Below, piece by piece: positions 1 to 6,175 of a DNA stretch of 14,825 nt; within the stretch, counting starts at the first letter, position 1; every line of letters begins with the position of its first letter. Under the pieces are notes generated by a model. It saw nothing but the letters and a program-made list of their open reading frames with translations, searched no databases and was not told where the DNA came from. This stretch comes from an uncultured Lysobacteraceae bacterium. GTDB lineage: Bacteria > Pseudomonadota > Gammaproteobacteria > Xanthomonadales > Rhodanobacteraceae. The stretch spans positions 1 to 14,825 of the forward strand of contig CAMLSI010000073.1 in NCBI GenBank assembly GCA_946482585.1, written 5' to 3'. The translations under genes were made by a program, and so were the position numbers.

Positions 1-633
1 CAGTATCGAGAAGAAGTGCAGGATGCTGCCGAGAAGCACGAAACCGTGCCAGATCGCGTGGCTGAACGGCAGCCGCCGCCACAGATAGAACGGTACGCCG
101 AGCGTGTACGACGCGCCGCCGAGGAACAGCAGCCAGAGACCGCCGCTCGGTACGCTTTCGAGCAGCGGCCCGAGCGCGGCGAGCGCGCTCCAGCCCATGC
201 CGATGTAGAGCGCGACGGCCGCGCCCCGGAACCGCTTGAGCGGCGACAGCTCGCAGACGATGCCGAGCAGCGCGAGTCCCCAGACCACACCGAACAGCAC
301 CCAGCCGTAGGCGCCGTGCAGACTGATCAAGGTATACGGCGTGTAGGTTCCCGCGATCAGCAGATAGATCGCGATGTGGTCGAGGGCGCGCAGCGTCGGC
401 TTCGCGACCTCGTTCGGAATGCCGTGATAGAGCGTCGACGCGGTGTACAGCAGCACGAGCGTCGCGCCGAACACCGCCACGCCGGTGACATGCCACGCGT
501 TGCCGACCATGGCGGCAAACGCGACGAGCACGGCGAGCCCGGCAATGCTGAGCACGATGCCGACGCCGTGAATGGCGCTGGAGATGATTTCTTCGAGCAG
601 CGGATAGCGCGACGGGACGGCTGGATTCGTCAT
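1..633 (-). CDS. trhA: Hemolysin III / TrhA family membrane protein (3' end beyond window)
   Basis: This is an integral inner-membrane protein of the hemolysin III (HlyIII/TrhA) family, related to the PAQR seven-helix fold. Bacterial members are linked to membrane-lipid and fluidity balance, and haemolysis itself is rarely shown. I translated the minus strand from ATG 631-633. It begins MTNPAVPSRYPLLEEIISS and contains the family signature SAIHGVGI (about residues 19-26), STLYHG, LDHIAIYLLIAGTYTP and, at the edge, HAIWHGFVLLGSILHFF. The conserved His and Asp residues that form the metal site in this superfamily are present. Hydrophobic segments alternate throughout, and 211 codons are visible, close to the usual 205-220, so only a few residues are missing. 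A possible promoter and a palindrome lie upstream. Family assignment is secure; the physiological role is inferred. Confidence 0.93.
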   Translation of the reverse strand, partial: MTNPAVPSRYPLLEEIISSAIHGVGIVLSIAGLAVLVAFAAMVGNAWHVTGVAVFGATLVLLYTASTLYHGIPNEVAKPTLRALDHIAIYLLIAGTYTPYTLISLHGAYGWVLFGVVWGLALLGIVCELSPLKRFRGAAVALYIGMGWSALAALGPLLESVPSGGLWLLFLGGASYTLGVPFYLWRRLPFSHAIWHGFVLLGSILHFFSIL

Positions 634-669
634 GGCGGCGTACTCGGGGATCGCTCGGGAGGCTTGCCG

Positions 670-699
670 ACCATAGCGCAGCGCGGCGAAAAAATCCAA
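670..699 (-). promoter_or_regulatory. Candidate sigma-70 promoter for trhA
   Basis: On the minus strand, TTGGAT (694-699, 3 of 6 to the -35 consensus) is followed after 18 nt by TATGGT (670-675, 4 of 6 to the -10 consensus). Transcription would start near 663, about 30 nt before the trhA ATG. The -35 box overlaps the end of the palindrome at 697-710, which would suit repression. This is motif reading only. Confidence 0.3.
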
Positions 700-710
700 A
701 CGATCGTTTG
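697..710. promoter_or_regulatory. Perfect 14-bp palindrome, PsrA/TetR-type operator candidate
   Basis: CAAACGATCGTTTG is a perfect inverted repeat, 64 nt upstream of the trhA start. It fits the published PsrA consensus, (G/C)AAAC-N2-4-GTTTG/C, with N4. PsrA is a TetR-family regulator of Pseudomonas that responds to long-chain fatty acids. The site overlaps the candidate -35 box. No PsrA gene is in the window, so the regulator is inferred. Confidence 0.45.
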
Positions 711-760
711 ATGATCCGGCGCCGGCAACGGACGAATCGAACGCGAGATCGCGAAGGGCT

Positions 761-839
761 GGCCGCACAGGACGGCGCTCTGGCGTGAGCGCCGATACCC
801 TCTGCGGTCGGCCGGGTGAAGAGCCCGTCCTGCGCGGCC
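761..839 (-). repeat. Imperfect inverted repeat with nested hairpin after the response-regulator gene
   Basis: The arms 761-775 and 825-839 are complementary over 15 positions with a single exception. That exception is an A-C mismatch in a plus-strand RNA but a G-U pair in a minus-strand RNA, so the structure fits a minus transcript best. A second hairpin, GGCGCTC/GAGCGCC (774-780 and 787-793, 6-nt loop), shares two bases with the left arm and would compete with it. There is no T-run, so it is not a classical Rho-independent terminator. It lies 41 nt beyond the response-regulator stop. The rest of the 634-879 gap shows no gene. Confidence 0.45.
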
Positions 840-879
840 AGAACGAACGAGCCGCTTTCGATCGTTCCGCTGCAGGCCG

Positions 880-1809
880 CTAGGCCCGCATCCGCGCCTG
901 ATCACGAATCCGCCGCAGATAATCGAGCACGCGGCTCGACAGACTGATTTCGCGCGGCGCCTCGACCGCATGCCGGCGCAGGCGCTGGGGTTCGCGGCGC
1001 AGTTCGCGGTAGCGCTCGAGTGCTGCCTGCAGCGCGCGACGCAGCAGTTCGCGGACCAGCGGCTTGGGCAGGAAGCGGAACACCTGGCCCTGATTGATGA
1101 GATCGATCAGCAGGCGTCCGTCGCGCAACGAGGAGCATGCGATCGCCAGCGTGCGCGGGCTCGCCTGCTTCAGAAGCTTGAGCGCGCCGATCACGTCGTC
1201 GCTGCCGTGACGCAGCTCGGCGAGGATCACGGCATATTCCTGTTCCTCGATGCGCGCGAGCGCCGTCTCGACGTTGGTCGCCGGGACGACGATGCTGCCG
1301 GGCGGCAGCAGTTCGCGCACGATGGTCACGGTCAGCGGGTCTTCGTCGAGCACGAGCACCGGCGGCACGGCCTGCTCGCGCGCGACGGCCGGCAGGGAAG
1401 CGGCCGTCATCGGCGCCAGGCGCGCGAAATCGTCCTGCGCGATCTTCGCCGCGCTCGCGATGGCTTCCTGCAGTCGCGCGGAGTCCCAGGGTTTCTCGAG
1501 GAAACGGAAGATCTCGCCGTCGTTGACCGCGGCTTCGACCGCCGCGAGATCGGCGTATCCGGTCAGGAGCAGGCGCATGCTGCGCGGCGAGTGATCGCGG
1601 ATCTGGCGCAGCAGGTCGACGCCGTTGATCGTCGGCATGCGCTGGTCGCTGACGACGACATGCACGGGCCGCGAGCGCACCCAGTTCAGCACCTGCACGG
1701 GATCTGTCGTCGCAAGGACTTCGTAGCGACTGCGCAGCAGCAGCGACAGGGAACGCAGGATGCGTTCTTCGTCGTCGATGAGAACGATGCAAGGCTTGTC
1801 TGCGCTCAT
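880..1809 (-). CDS. Two-component response regulator with two receiver domains (REC-REC*)
   Basis: This 309-residue regulator has two receiver domains and no recognisable DNA-binding or enzymatic output. REC1 (about 5-125) has acidic D12/D13, phosphoacceptor D55 in VVVSDQRMP, T83 in LLLTGYADL and K106 in FRFLEKPW, so it looks fully functional. REC2 (about 150-262) keeps D155/E156, S226 and K249 in FRFLPKPL, but has E198 (VILAELR) where D55 aligns. Glu can mimic a phosphorylated Asp. The two domains share the SPR...FRFL(E/P)KP layout, suggesting internal duplication. The C-terminus (263-309) is basic and helical, without a known domain. The ATG overlaps the kinase stop as ATGA, so the genes are probably translationally coupled and the kinase is the likely partner. 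It probably acts by protein-protein contact. Confidence 0.88.
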   Translation of the reverse strand: MSADKPCIVLIDDEERILRSLSLLLRSRYEVLATTDPVQVLNWVRSRPVHVVVSDQRMPTINGVDLLRQIRDHSPRSMRLLLTGYADLAAVEAAVNDGEIFRFLEKPWDSARLQEAIASAAKIAQDDFARLAPMTAASLPAVAREQAVPPVLVLDEDPLTVTIVRELLPPGSIVVPATNVETALARIEEQEYAVILAELRHGSDDVIGALKLLKQASPRTLAIACSSLRDGRLLIDLINQGQVFRFLPKPLVRELLRRALQAALERYRELRREPQRLRRHAVEAPREISLSSRVLDYLRRIRDQARMRA

Positions 1810-3140
1810 GACGTCACCTGCGACGTCGCGCCGGCCAGCGGCAAGGCCACGACGAAACGCGTGCCCGACGGCGACGCCGACGTGGCCGCGATACGCCCGC
1901 CGTGCGCCTGCACGATCTGCTGGCAGATCGACAGGCCGAGGCCGGTACCCTGCCCCACGGGCTTGGTCGTGAAGAACGGCTCGAAGATGCGCGGCAACAC
2001 GTCGGGCGGGATGCCGCGGCCGTTGTCCTGCACGGCGACGAGCGCGTGACCGCCGAGCATCTGCGTGCGGATCACGATGAGGCCTTCGTCGTGATCGATC
2101 GCCTGCGCGGCATTGCCGATGAGATTCAGCAGCACCTGGTTGATCTGCGCCGGCGCGCAGCGCAACGGCGGCACGTCGCCGTAGCGGCACTGCACCTGCA
2201 CGTTGCGCTTCTTGAGGAGGTGGCCGGCGATGCGCAGCGCGGCGTCGATGAGACCGTGCAGATCGACGGCGTCGGTATGCGCCGCATCGACGCGCGAAAA
2301 GTCCTTGAGATTGGCGACGAGATCGCTGATCTGCGCGACGCCGTGCAACGCATCGTCGAGCAATCCCGAGAGCTCGCCGAACACCGAGGGATCGAACGCG
2401 GCGCGCGCCTCGTCGAGCCGCAGCGCGCGCCGTTCCGCCGAGTCGTCGTCCGGTGCCGCGGCGAGCAGGCTGTCGGCCGCATCGACGAATTCCGCCGCGG
2501 CCGGCAGCAGATCGCGCGTCATCGCGAGGTTGTTCTGCACGTAACCGAGCGGCGTGTTGATCTCGTGCGCGAGACCGGCCACGAGCTGGCCCAGCGTGGC
2601 CAGCTTCTCCGACTGCACGAGTCGATGCTGCGAGGCCTTGAGCCGCCGGTAGGCGGCTTCGAGTTCGTGCGAATGCTGGCCGACCTTGACCTCGAGCGCG
2701 CGCAGCACGTCCAGCACGATGCCCATGCCGGCGTAGCTGCCGTCGGCGTCGAGCACGACGAAGTCTTCGGTGATCGGCCGGCGCAACTGCTGACCGATCA
2801 GTTGGCCGGCCGCTTCGATGCTGCTGTCGATGGACAGTCGCAGCGGCTGCGTGTCCATCAGCATCGTCACCGGACGGCGGCCGTGCAGTTCGCGCCCGTA
2901 CGGTTGCATGTAGACGCGCAGCATGAGTTCGTGCCGCGTGATGCAGCCGAGCACGCGCCCGGCGTCGACGACGGGCAGCGACAGCAGCGCGGCGTTGGCC
3001 GGATCGAGAAAACGCTCGCCGGCTTCGCTGACGCTGCAGCGTGGCGTCAGCGGCGTCACGGGAACCCGCAGCGCGGCGAGCGCGGTATCGCCGCCGCGCA
3101 TCGTCGCGACGGGCGCCGTGGTCGGTGAAGGCAGAGTCAT
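1806..3140 (-). CDS. Soluble sensor histidine kinase with N-terminal CBS-like pair
   Basis: This 444-residue kinase should phosphorylate the adjacent receiver protein. Residues about 20-150 resemble a CBS pair (SLPVVDAGRVLGCITRHEL; HGRRPVTMLMD; DFVVLDADGSYAGMGIV), a module that often senses adenine nucleotides. A short coiled segment (150-178) leads to the HisKA H-box SEKLATLGQLVAGLAHEINT, with phosphoacceptor H192. The ATPase domain has the N-box NLIGNAAQA (339-347), G1 DNGRGIP (372-378), F-box FEPFFTTK and G2 GTGLGLS (398-404). All catalytic motifs are intact. No membrane segment or signal peptide is seen, so it is cytosolic. I chose ATG 3138-3140, just ahead of the CBS-like region. An in-frame ATG at 3194 would add 18 poorly conserved residues, and neither has a strong ribosome site. 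The stop overlaps the next gene by 4 nt. Confidence 0.87.
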   Translation of the reverse strand: MTLPSPTTAPVATMRGGDTALAALRVPVTPLTPRCSVSEAGERFLDPANAALLSLPVVDAGRVLGCITRHELMLRVYMQPYGRELHGRRPVTMLMDTQPLRLSIDSSIEAAGQLIGQQLRRPITEDFVVLDADGSYAGMGIVLDVLRALEVKVGQHSHELEAAYRRLKASQHRLVQSEKLATLGQLVAGLAHEINTPLGYVQNNLAMTRDLLPAAAEFVDAADSLLAAAPDDDSAERRALRLDEARAAFDPSVFGELSGLLDDALHGVAQISDLVANLKDFSRVDAAHTDAVDLHGLIDAALRIAGHLLKKRNVQVQCRYGDVPPLRCAPAQINQVLLNLIGNAAQAIDHDEGLIVIRTQMLGGHALVAVQDNGRGIPPDVLPRIFEPFFTTKPVGQGTGLGLSICQQIVQAHGGRIAATSASPSGTRFVVALPLAGATSQVTS

Positions 3141-3243
3141 GGCCAAGGATCGCGAGCCGCGAGGCGGCAATGCCGCGGAGCCTAGCGAGCACATGCGTCA
3201 TGCAGATGACGCCGCGCGGCGCGATGCGGCAGCCGCGATCGCC

Positions 3244-3249
3244 ATCATA
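3244..3249 (-). promoter_or_regulatory. Candidate -10 box for the kinase/regulator operon
   Basis: TATGAT on the minus strand matches the -10 consensus at 5 of 6 positions. It lies just past the preceding gene's terminator and about 100 nt before the kinase ATG. No convincing -35 is seen at the right distance. It is the only good -10 in this gap. Confidence 0.3.
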
Positions 3250-3259
3250 GGGAGCACGC

Positions 3260-3289
3260 AAAAGAAACCGCGCCGATCTGCGGCGCGGT
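3260..3289 (-). terminator. Rho-independent terminator of the 3350-3778 gene
   Basis: A perfect 9-bp stem ACCGCGCCG/CGGCGCGGT (3267-3275 and 3281-3289) has a 5-nt loop. On the minus strand it is followed by TTTCTTTTG. It begins 60 nt after the stop at 3350. A smaller hairpin, CGGCGT/ACGCCG (3316-3321 and 3326-3331), lies between and may stabilise the 3' end. Confidence 0.8.
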
Positions 3290-3349
3290 CATGGCAAACA
3301 CAAAACTGCAATTTACGGCGTTTGTACGCCGCGAGCGGCGCCGACGGGG

Positions 3350-3778
3350 TCAGCGCGTACTGATGACGAACTTGCCGAAGTCGATGCCGATATCGACGCC
3401 TTCGCCGGTACCGGCCAGCGCGAGCGAAACGTCGCCCTTGGTCACGACGCTCGCGGCGGAGGACTTGACCGCGCCGGCGTGCGCGCCGCCGCTGGCATAG
3501 GTGCCGAGCAGATCATTGATGTCGTGGACCTCGGAAAACTTGCCGCGTCCATTGTCGATGCGCTGTTTGCCGAACGTGATGCCGCCGCCCTTGGTGCGGA
3601 TCTTGACCTTGAGCGTCTGGCCGTTGTTGCAACGGATCGTGCCGCTGCCGCTCGCGGTCTTGTAGAACGCCGACCAGCCCGACATGTTGAAATCCATCTC
3701 GCAGTCGATGGCCGCGGCGGCGCTCTGCGCGCCGGCGAGCAGCACGACCGCCGCCAGGATGCTTGCCGTCTTCTTCAT
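3350..3778 (-). CDS. Small exported protein of unknown function
   Basis: This encodes 142 residues with a clear Sec signal peptide: MKK, a hydrophobic stretch to about residue 20, and an AAA-type cleavage site near residue 22-23. The mature part is about 119 residues and glycine-rich. It has two cysteines (C26, C50) that could form a disulfide, a GSGTIRCNNGQ segment and a C-terminal GTGEGVDIGIDFGKF stretch, suggesting a small beta-rich periplasmic or surface protein. The Gly-rich pattern recalls DUF992-type exported proteins, but I cannot assign a family. AAGGAG (3785-3790) lies 6 nt before the ATG as a strong ribosome site. The gene is a single unit with its own terminator, divergent from the usp cluster. 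A TTGACG at 3828-3833 (minus) could be a -35, but no good -10 follows. Confidence 0.82.
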   Translation of the reverse strand: MKKTASILAAVVLLAGAQSAAAAIDCEMDFNMSGWSAFYKTASGSGTIRCNNGQTLKVKIRTKGGGITFGKQRIDNGRGKFSEVHDINDLLGTYASGGAHAGAVKSSAASVVTKGDVSLALAGTGEGVDIGIDFGKFVISTR

Positions 3779-3884
3779 AGCTCTCTCCTTGCCGTAGTGA
3801 ACAGGACGAAATGATGCGCCCGAATCGCGTCAAGCGCCGATGACGACGTCCGTCGCGCCGCCGTAACAAGGCCGGGCACGCCTG

Positions 3885-3894
3885 CTAAGCTTAG
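3885..3894 (+). promoter_or_regulatory. Candidate sigma-S-like -10 of the usp-DUF2721-osmC cluster
   Basis: CTAAGCTTAG is a perfect 10-bp palindrome whose CTAAGCTT part (3885-3892) matches 6 of 8 positions of the sigma-S extended -10 pattern CTAYACTT. It lies about 27 nt before the usp ATG and has no clear -35, as is common for sigma-S promoters. The stress-related genes behind it make this reading plausible but unproven. Because it is palindromic, it could equally be an operator. Confidence 0.3.
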
Positions 3895-3920
3895 GCCAAC
3901 TGCGCTGCGGAGATCGCGTC

Positions 3921-4745
3921 ATGAGCCCACTCGACGTTCTCGTCCATCTGCGCCAGTACAGCGGCGATCCGCCGGCGCTGCGCGCCGCGCTGGCCCTGAG
4001 CCGCCGTATCGAGGTTCTCCTGCACGGTCTCTATGTCGCGCCGATCCCGCCGGCCGCCTTCACCTCGCCCGAGACGGTCGCGGTGCTCGTGCATGAATCC
4101 GACCGCCATTTTCGCGAAGCCGGCATCGCCGACGCCTGGTGGCGCGACCGGCTCGAGGCCGGCGGCGCACGCGGCGACTGGCTCGTCGCGCAGTCCGACG
4201 CGCTGGATGCGATCGCCTACGCGGCACGCTGGAACGATCTCATCGTCATCGAGCGTCCGCAGAACCAGCCCGATGCCCCGCTGGGCTGGGGACTCGTCTC
4301 GCGCAGCGCGTTCGCCGCGGGCGCGCCGCTGCTCGTGATTCCCGAAAGCGCCGAGGTCGGCGAACTCGGCCGCCGCGTCGTCATACTCTGGAACGGTTCG
4401 CGCGAAGCGATCCGCGCCGTGCACGGTGCGCTGCCGATCCTGCGTCGCGCCGAATCCGTCGTCGTGATCGACGGCGAAAGCCGCGGCACGAACGGCGGCC
4501 TGCTGCACTTGCCCCCCTTCGACCTGCGCCGGCACCTGGACGCGCATGCGGTCGCCGCTGAGTTCCAACCGTTCACGGCGCCGGACGACCGCGGCGCCGG
4601 CCTGCTCGCCGCTGCGCGCGCGACCGGCGCCGATCTCATCGTCATGGGCGCCTGGGGGCATTCGCGCATCGCCGAGCTCATCGTCGGCGGCGTCACGCGC
4701 CACCTGTTCCAGAACGCCGATCGCGCGCTGTTCGTCGCCCACTGA
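3921..4745 (+). CDS. Tandem-domain universal stress protein (UspA family)
   Basis: This is a 274-residue cytoplasmic stress protein with two Usp folds. The C-terminal domain (about 150-274) is the better conserved. It opens with RRVVILWNGSREAIRAV and ends with GADLIVMGAWGHSRI followed by VGGVTRHLF, close to the ATP-binding pattern G-x2-G-x9-G-(S/T) (G243, G246, G256). The position after the last Gly is Gly rather than Ser/Thr. The N-terminal domain (1-145) starts SPLDVLVHL and lacks the nucleotide motif, as in many tandem Usps. GGAG (3910-3913) precedes the ATG. It heads a three-gene cluster; DUF2721 starts 8 nt after its stop. Usp proteins bind ATP or partner proteins during starvation and oxidative stress; the exact target here is unknown. 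Confidence 0.9.
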   Translation: MSPLDVLVHLRQYSGDPPALRAALALSRRIEVLLHGLYVAPIPPAAFTSPETVAVLVHESDRHFREAGIADAWWRDRLEAGGARGDWLVAQSDALDAIAYAARWNDLIVIERPQNQPDAPLGWGLVSRSAFAAGAPLLVIPESAEVGELGRRVVILWNGSREAIRAVHGALPILRRAESVVVIDGESRGTNGGLLHLPPFDLRRHLDAHAVAAEFQPFTAPDDRGAGLLAAARATGADLIVMGAWGHSRIAELIVGGVTRHLFQNADRALFVAH

Positions 4746-4753
4746 GGCGAACC

Positions 4754-5197
4754 ATGGCCCAGCCCGTCCCCATCGACGACATCGCCCACGTCATCCAGCT
4801 TTCGGTCGCGCCGGTCTTCCTGCTGACCGGCGTCGGCGCGCTGCTCGGCGTGCTGACGAGCCGGCTCGCGCGCGTGGTCGACCGCGCGCGGCGCCAGGAA
4901 GAAAAGCTCGAACATCTCTCGCCGGAACGGCAGCGCGAAGTGCTCGACGAACTGCGCAAGCTGTCGCGGCGCGCGCGGCTCATGAATTGGTCGATCAGCC
5001 TCGTCACCGCCTGCGCGCTGCTCGTCGCGAGCGTCATCGTCGTGTTGTTCGGCGGCGCGCTCTACCGCATCGACGTGAGCCTGCCCGCGGCCGCGCTGTT
5101 CGTGTTCGGCCTGGTCTGCCTGATCGGCGGGTTGCTGATATTCCTGCGCGAGATCTATCTCGCGACGATCCATCTGCGCCTCGGCCCTTTCCAGTAA
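4754..5197 (+). CDS. DUF2721 family inner-membrane protein
   Basis: This encodes 147 residues with three predicted membrane helices: about 13-35, 78-102 and 110-132. A charged cytoplasmic loop (about 40-75, rich in Arg/Glu/Lys) separates the first two. The start IAHVIQLSVAPVFLLTGVGA followed by LTSRLARVVDRAR is the DUF2721 signature, and the length is typical. Function is unknown for the family. It lies 8 nt after the usp stop and 16 nt before osmC, so it is almost certainly co-transcribed with these stress genes. The TGAGG at the usp stop doubles as its ribosome site. Confidence 0.9.
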   Translation: MAQPVPIDDIAHVIQLSVAPVFLLTGVGALLGVLTSRLARVVDRARRQEEKLEHLSPERQREVLDELRKLSRRARLMNWSISLVTACALLVASVIVVLFGGALYRIDVSLPAAALFVFGLVCLIGGLLIFLREIYLATIHLRLGPFQ

Positions 5198-5213
5198 CGC
5201 GGCGCGAGAATCC

Positions 5214-5672
5214 ATGAGCGAGCACCGGGCCCATATCCGCTGGCAGCGCGACGGCGCAGTCTTCACCGACCAGCGTTATTCGCGCACGCATCGCTGGGCG
5301 TTCGACGGCGGCGCCGAGATCGCGGCGGCGGCATCGCCGCACGTGGTCGCGCCGTCGCTGACCGACGCGACGGCCGTCGATCCCGAAGAGGCGTTCGTCG
5401 CATCGATCGCGAGCTGCCACATGCTCTGGTTCCTGTCGCTCGCGGCCGCGGCCGGGATCTGTGTCGACAGCTACGACGACCGCGCCGCCGGCACCTTGGC
5501 CAACGTGGACGGACGGCTCGCGATCAGCGAGGTCGTGCTGCACCCGCGACTGACGTTCGCGGGCGAGGCACCTGCGCCGGAACGCATCACCGCATTGCAT
5601 GAGGCCGCGCACGAGCGCTGCTTCATCGCGGCGTCGGTACGCTGCGCGATCCGCGTCGATGCGACGGACTGA
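5214..5672 (+). CDS. OsmC/Ohr-family thiol peroxidase-like protein
   Basis: This encodes 152 residues, the usual OsmC-family size. OsmC/Ohr proteins reduce organic hydroperoxides through a reactive cysteine pair. Both cysteines are here: C68 in the helix FVASIASCHMLWFLSLAAAAG and C136 in AHERCFIAASV. The PEE segment just before the helix carries the conserved Glu (E58/E59). The N-terminal HIRWQRDGAVFTDQRYSRTH strand region is typical of the OsmC branch that includes YhfA-like and other subgroups, so I do not choose between OsmC and Ohr. It is the last gene of the cluster and converges with the minus-strand gene ending at 5683, with only 10 nt between stops and no hairpin seen there. Confidence 0.9.
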   Translation: MSEHRAHIRWQRDGAVFTDQRYSRTHRWAFDGGAEIAAAASPHVVAPSLTDATAVDPEEAFVASIASCHMLWFLSLAAAAGICVDSYDDRAAGTLANVDGRLAISEVVLHPRLTFAGEAPAPERITALHEAAHERCFIAASVRCAIRVDATD

Positions 5673-5682
5673 ATCGCGGCGT

Positions 5683-5958
5683 TCAGCGGGTTTCGCCGTC
5701 GTCCTTGCGGTCGGAGACGTGCACGACCTTGCCGCCGGCGACCCAGAGCTGGATCAGCCGGCCGCGGCGGCGATAGGTCCATTGCTCGCGCTGACCGCTG
5801 TCGGTCGGCTCGGCGTCGACGCTGTCGGGCGCGCCGGCCACTTCACGCACGCGCTCCGCGGTGTCGCCGACCGACACCATGCGCGAGCCGAATCGGGCGC
5901 TCTGCGCTGACGCGACCAGACTCAGCGACAGTCCCAGCAGCAACACGACGTTCTTCAT
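5683..5958 (-). CDS. Small exported DUF2845-like protein
   Basis: This encodes 91 residues. A signal peptide covers MKNVVLLLGLSLSLVASAQS with cleavage after an A-x-A-like site near residue 18-20. The mature part, FGSRMVSVGDTAERVREVAGAPDSV... then EQWTYRRRGRLIQLWVAGGKVVHV, has the layout of DUF2845 proteins (a GS-R-V-VGD loop, a G-PD turn, then EQWTY and a short hairpin). Unlike many members it contains no cysteine: the usual CGS start reads FGS here. GAGGGG lies 6-11 nt before the ATG as a strong ribosome site, and CATAAT (5979-5984, minus) is a possible -10. The role is unknown, and the protein is probably periplasmic. Confidence 0.78.
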   Translation of the reverse strand: MKNVVLLLGLSLSLVASAQSARFGSRMVSVGDTAERVREVAGAPDSVDAEPTDSGQREQWTYRRRGRLIQLWVAGGKVVHVSDRKDDGETR

Positions 5959-5999
5959 GCATTCCCCTCGGTGTATCCATTATGGCGGCGGAGTTCGGC

Positions 6000-6016
6000 A
6001 GCGGCGTTACGCCGCT
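6000..6016. repeat. 7-bp hairpin in the divergent intergenic region 5959-6175
   Basis: AGCGGCG and CGCCGCT flank a TTA loop, giving a tight perfect hairpin in the 217-nt gap between the divergent DUF2845-like and glycine-zipper genes. No T-run follows on either strand, so it is not a terminator. The rest of the gap holds a TTGACG at 6083-6088 (plus), a possible -35 with no good -10, and no gene. Confidence 0.3.
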
Positions 6017-6175
6017 TGCGGACTCACGGACAGCGCGCCGTGGCGTCGAGGCTAGCAAGTCCGGCTCGAAGCTGAACTCGGAAATTGACGCGCTTGGCAC
6101 TTTCGGCCGCGCCGCCGTGACGGTTCAGTCGCGATCGACTTCAATCGCGCTGTCCCTCCAGCCTCGAGATCCGTC

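Noticed and set aside
970..3128. Long open frames on the plus strand across the kinase and regulator genes
   Set aside because: They are antisense to two genes with complete family motifs; the translations are Arg/His/Asp-rich and low-complexity, as expected of shadow frames in GC-rich DNA.
1810..3261. Minus-strand frame that would extend the response regulator upstream to about 790 residues
   Set aside because: The upstream part is out of frame with the histidine kinase and is Arg/Ala-rich without motifs; the regulator has a good ATG at 1809 overlapping the kinase stop.
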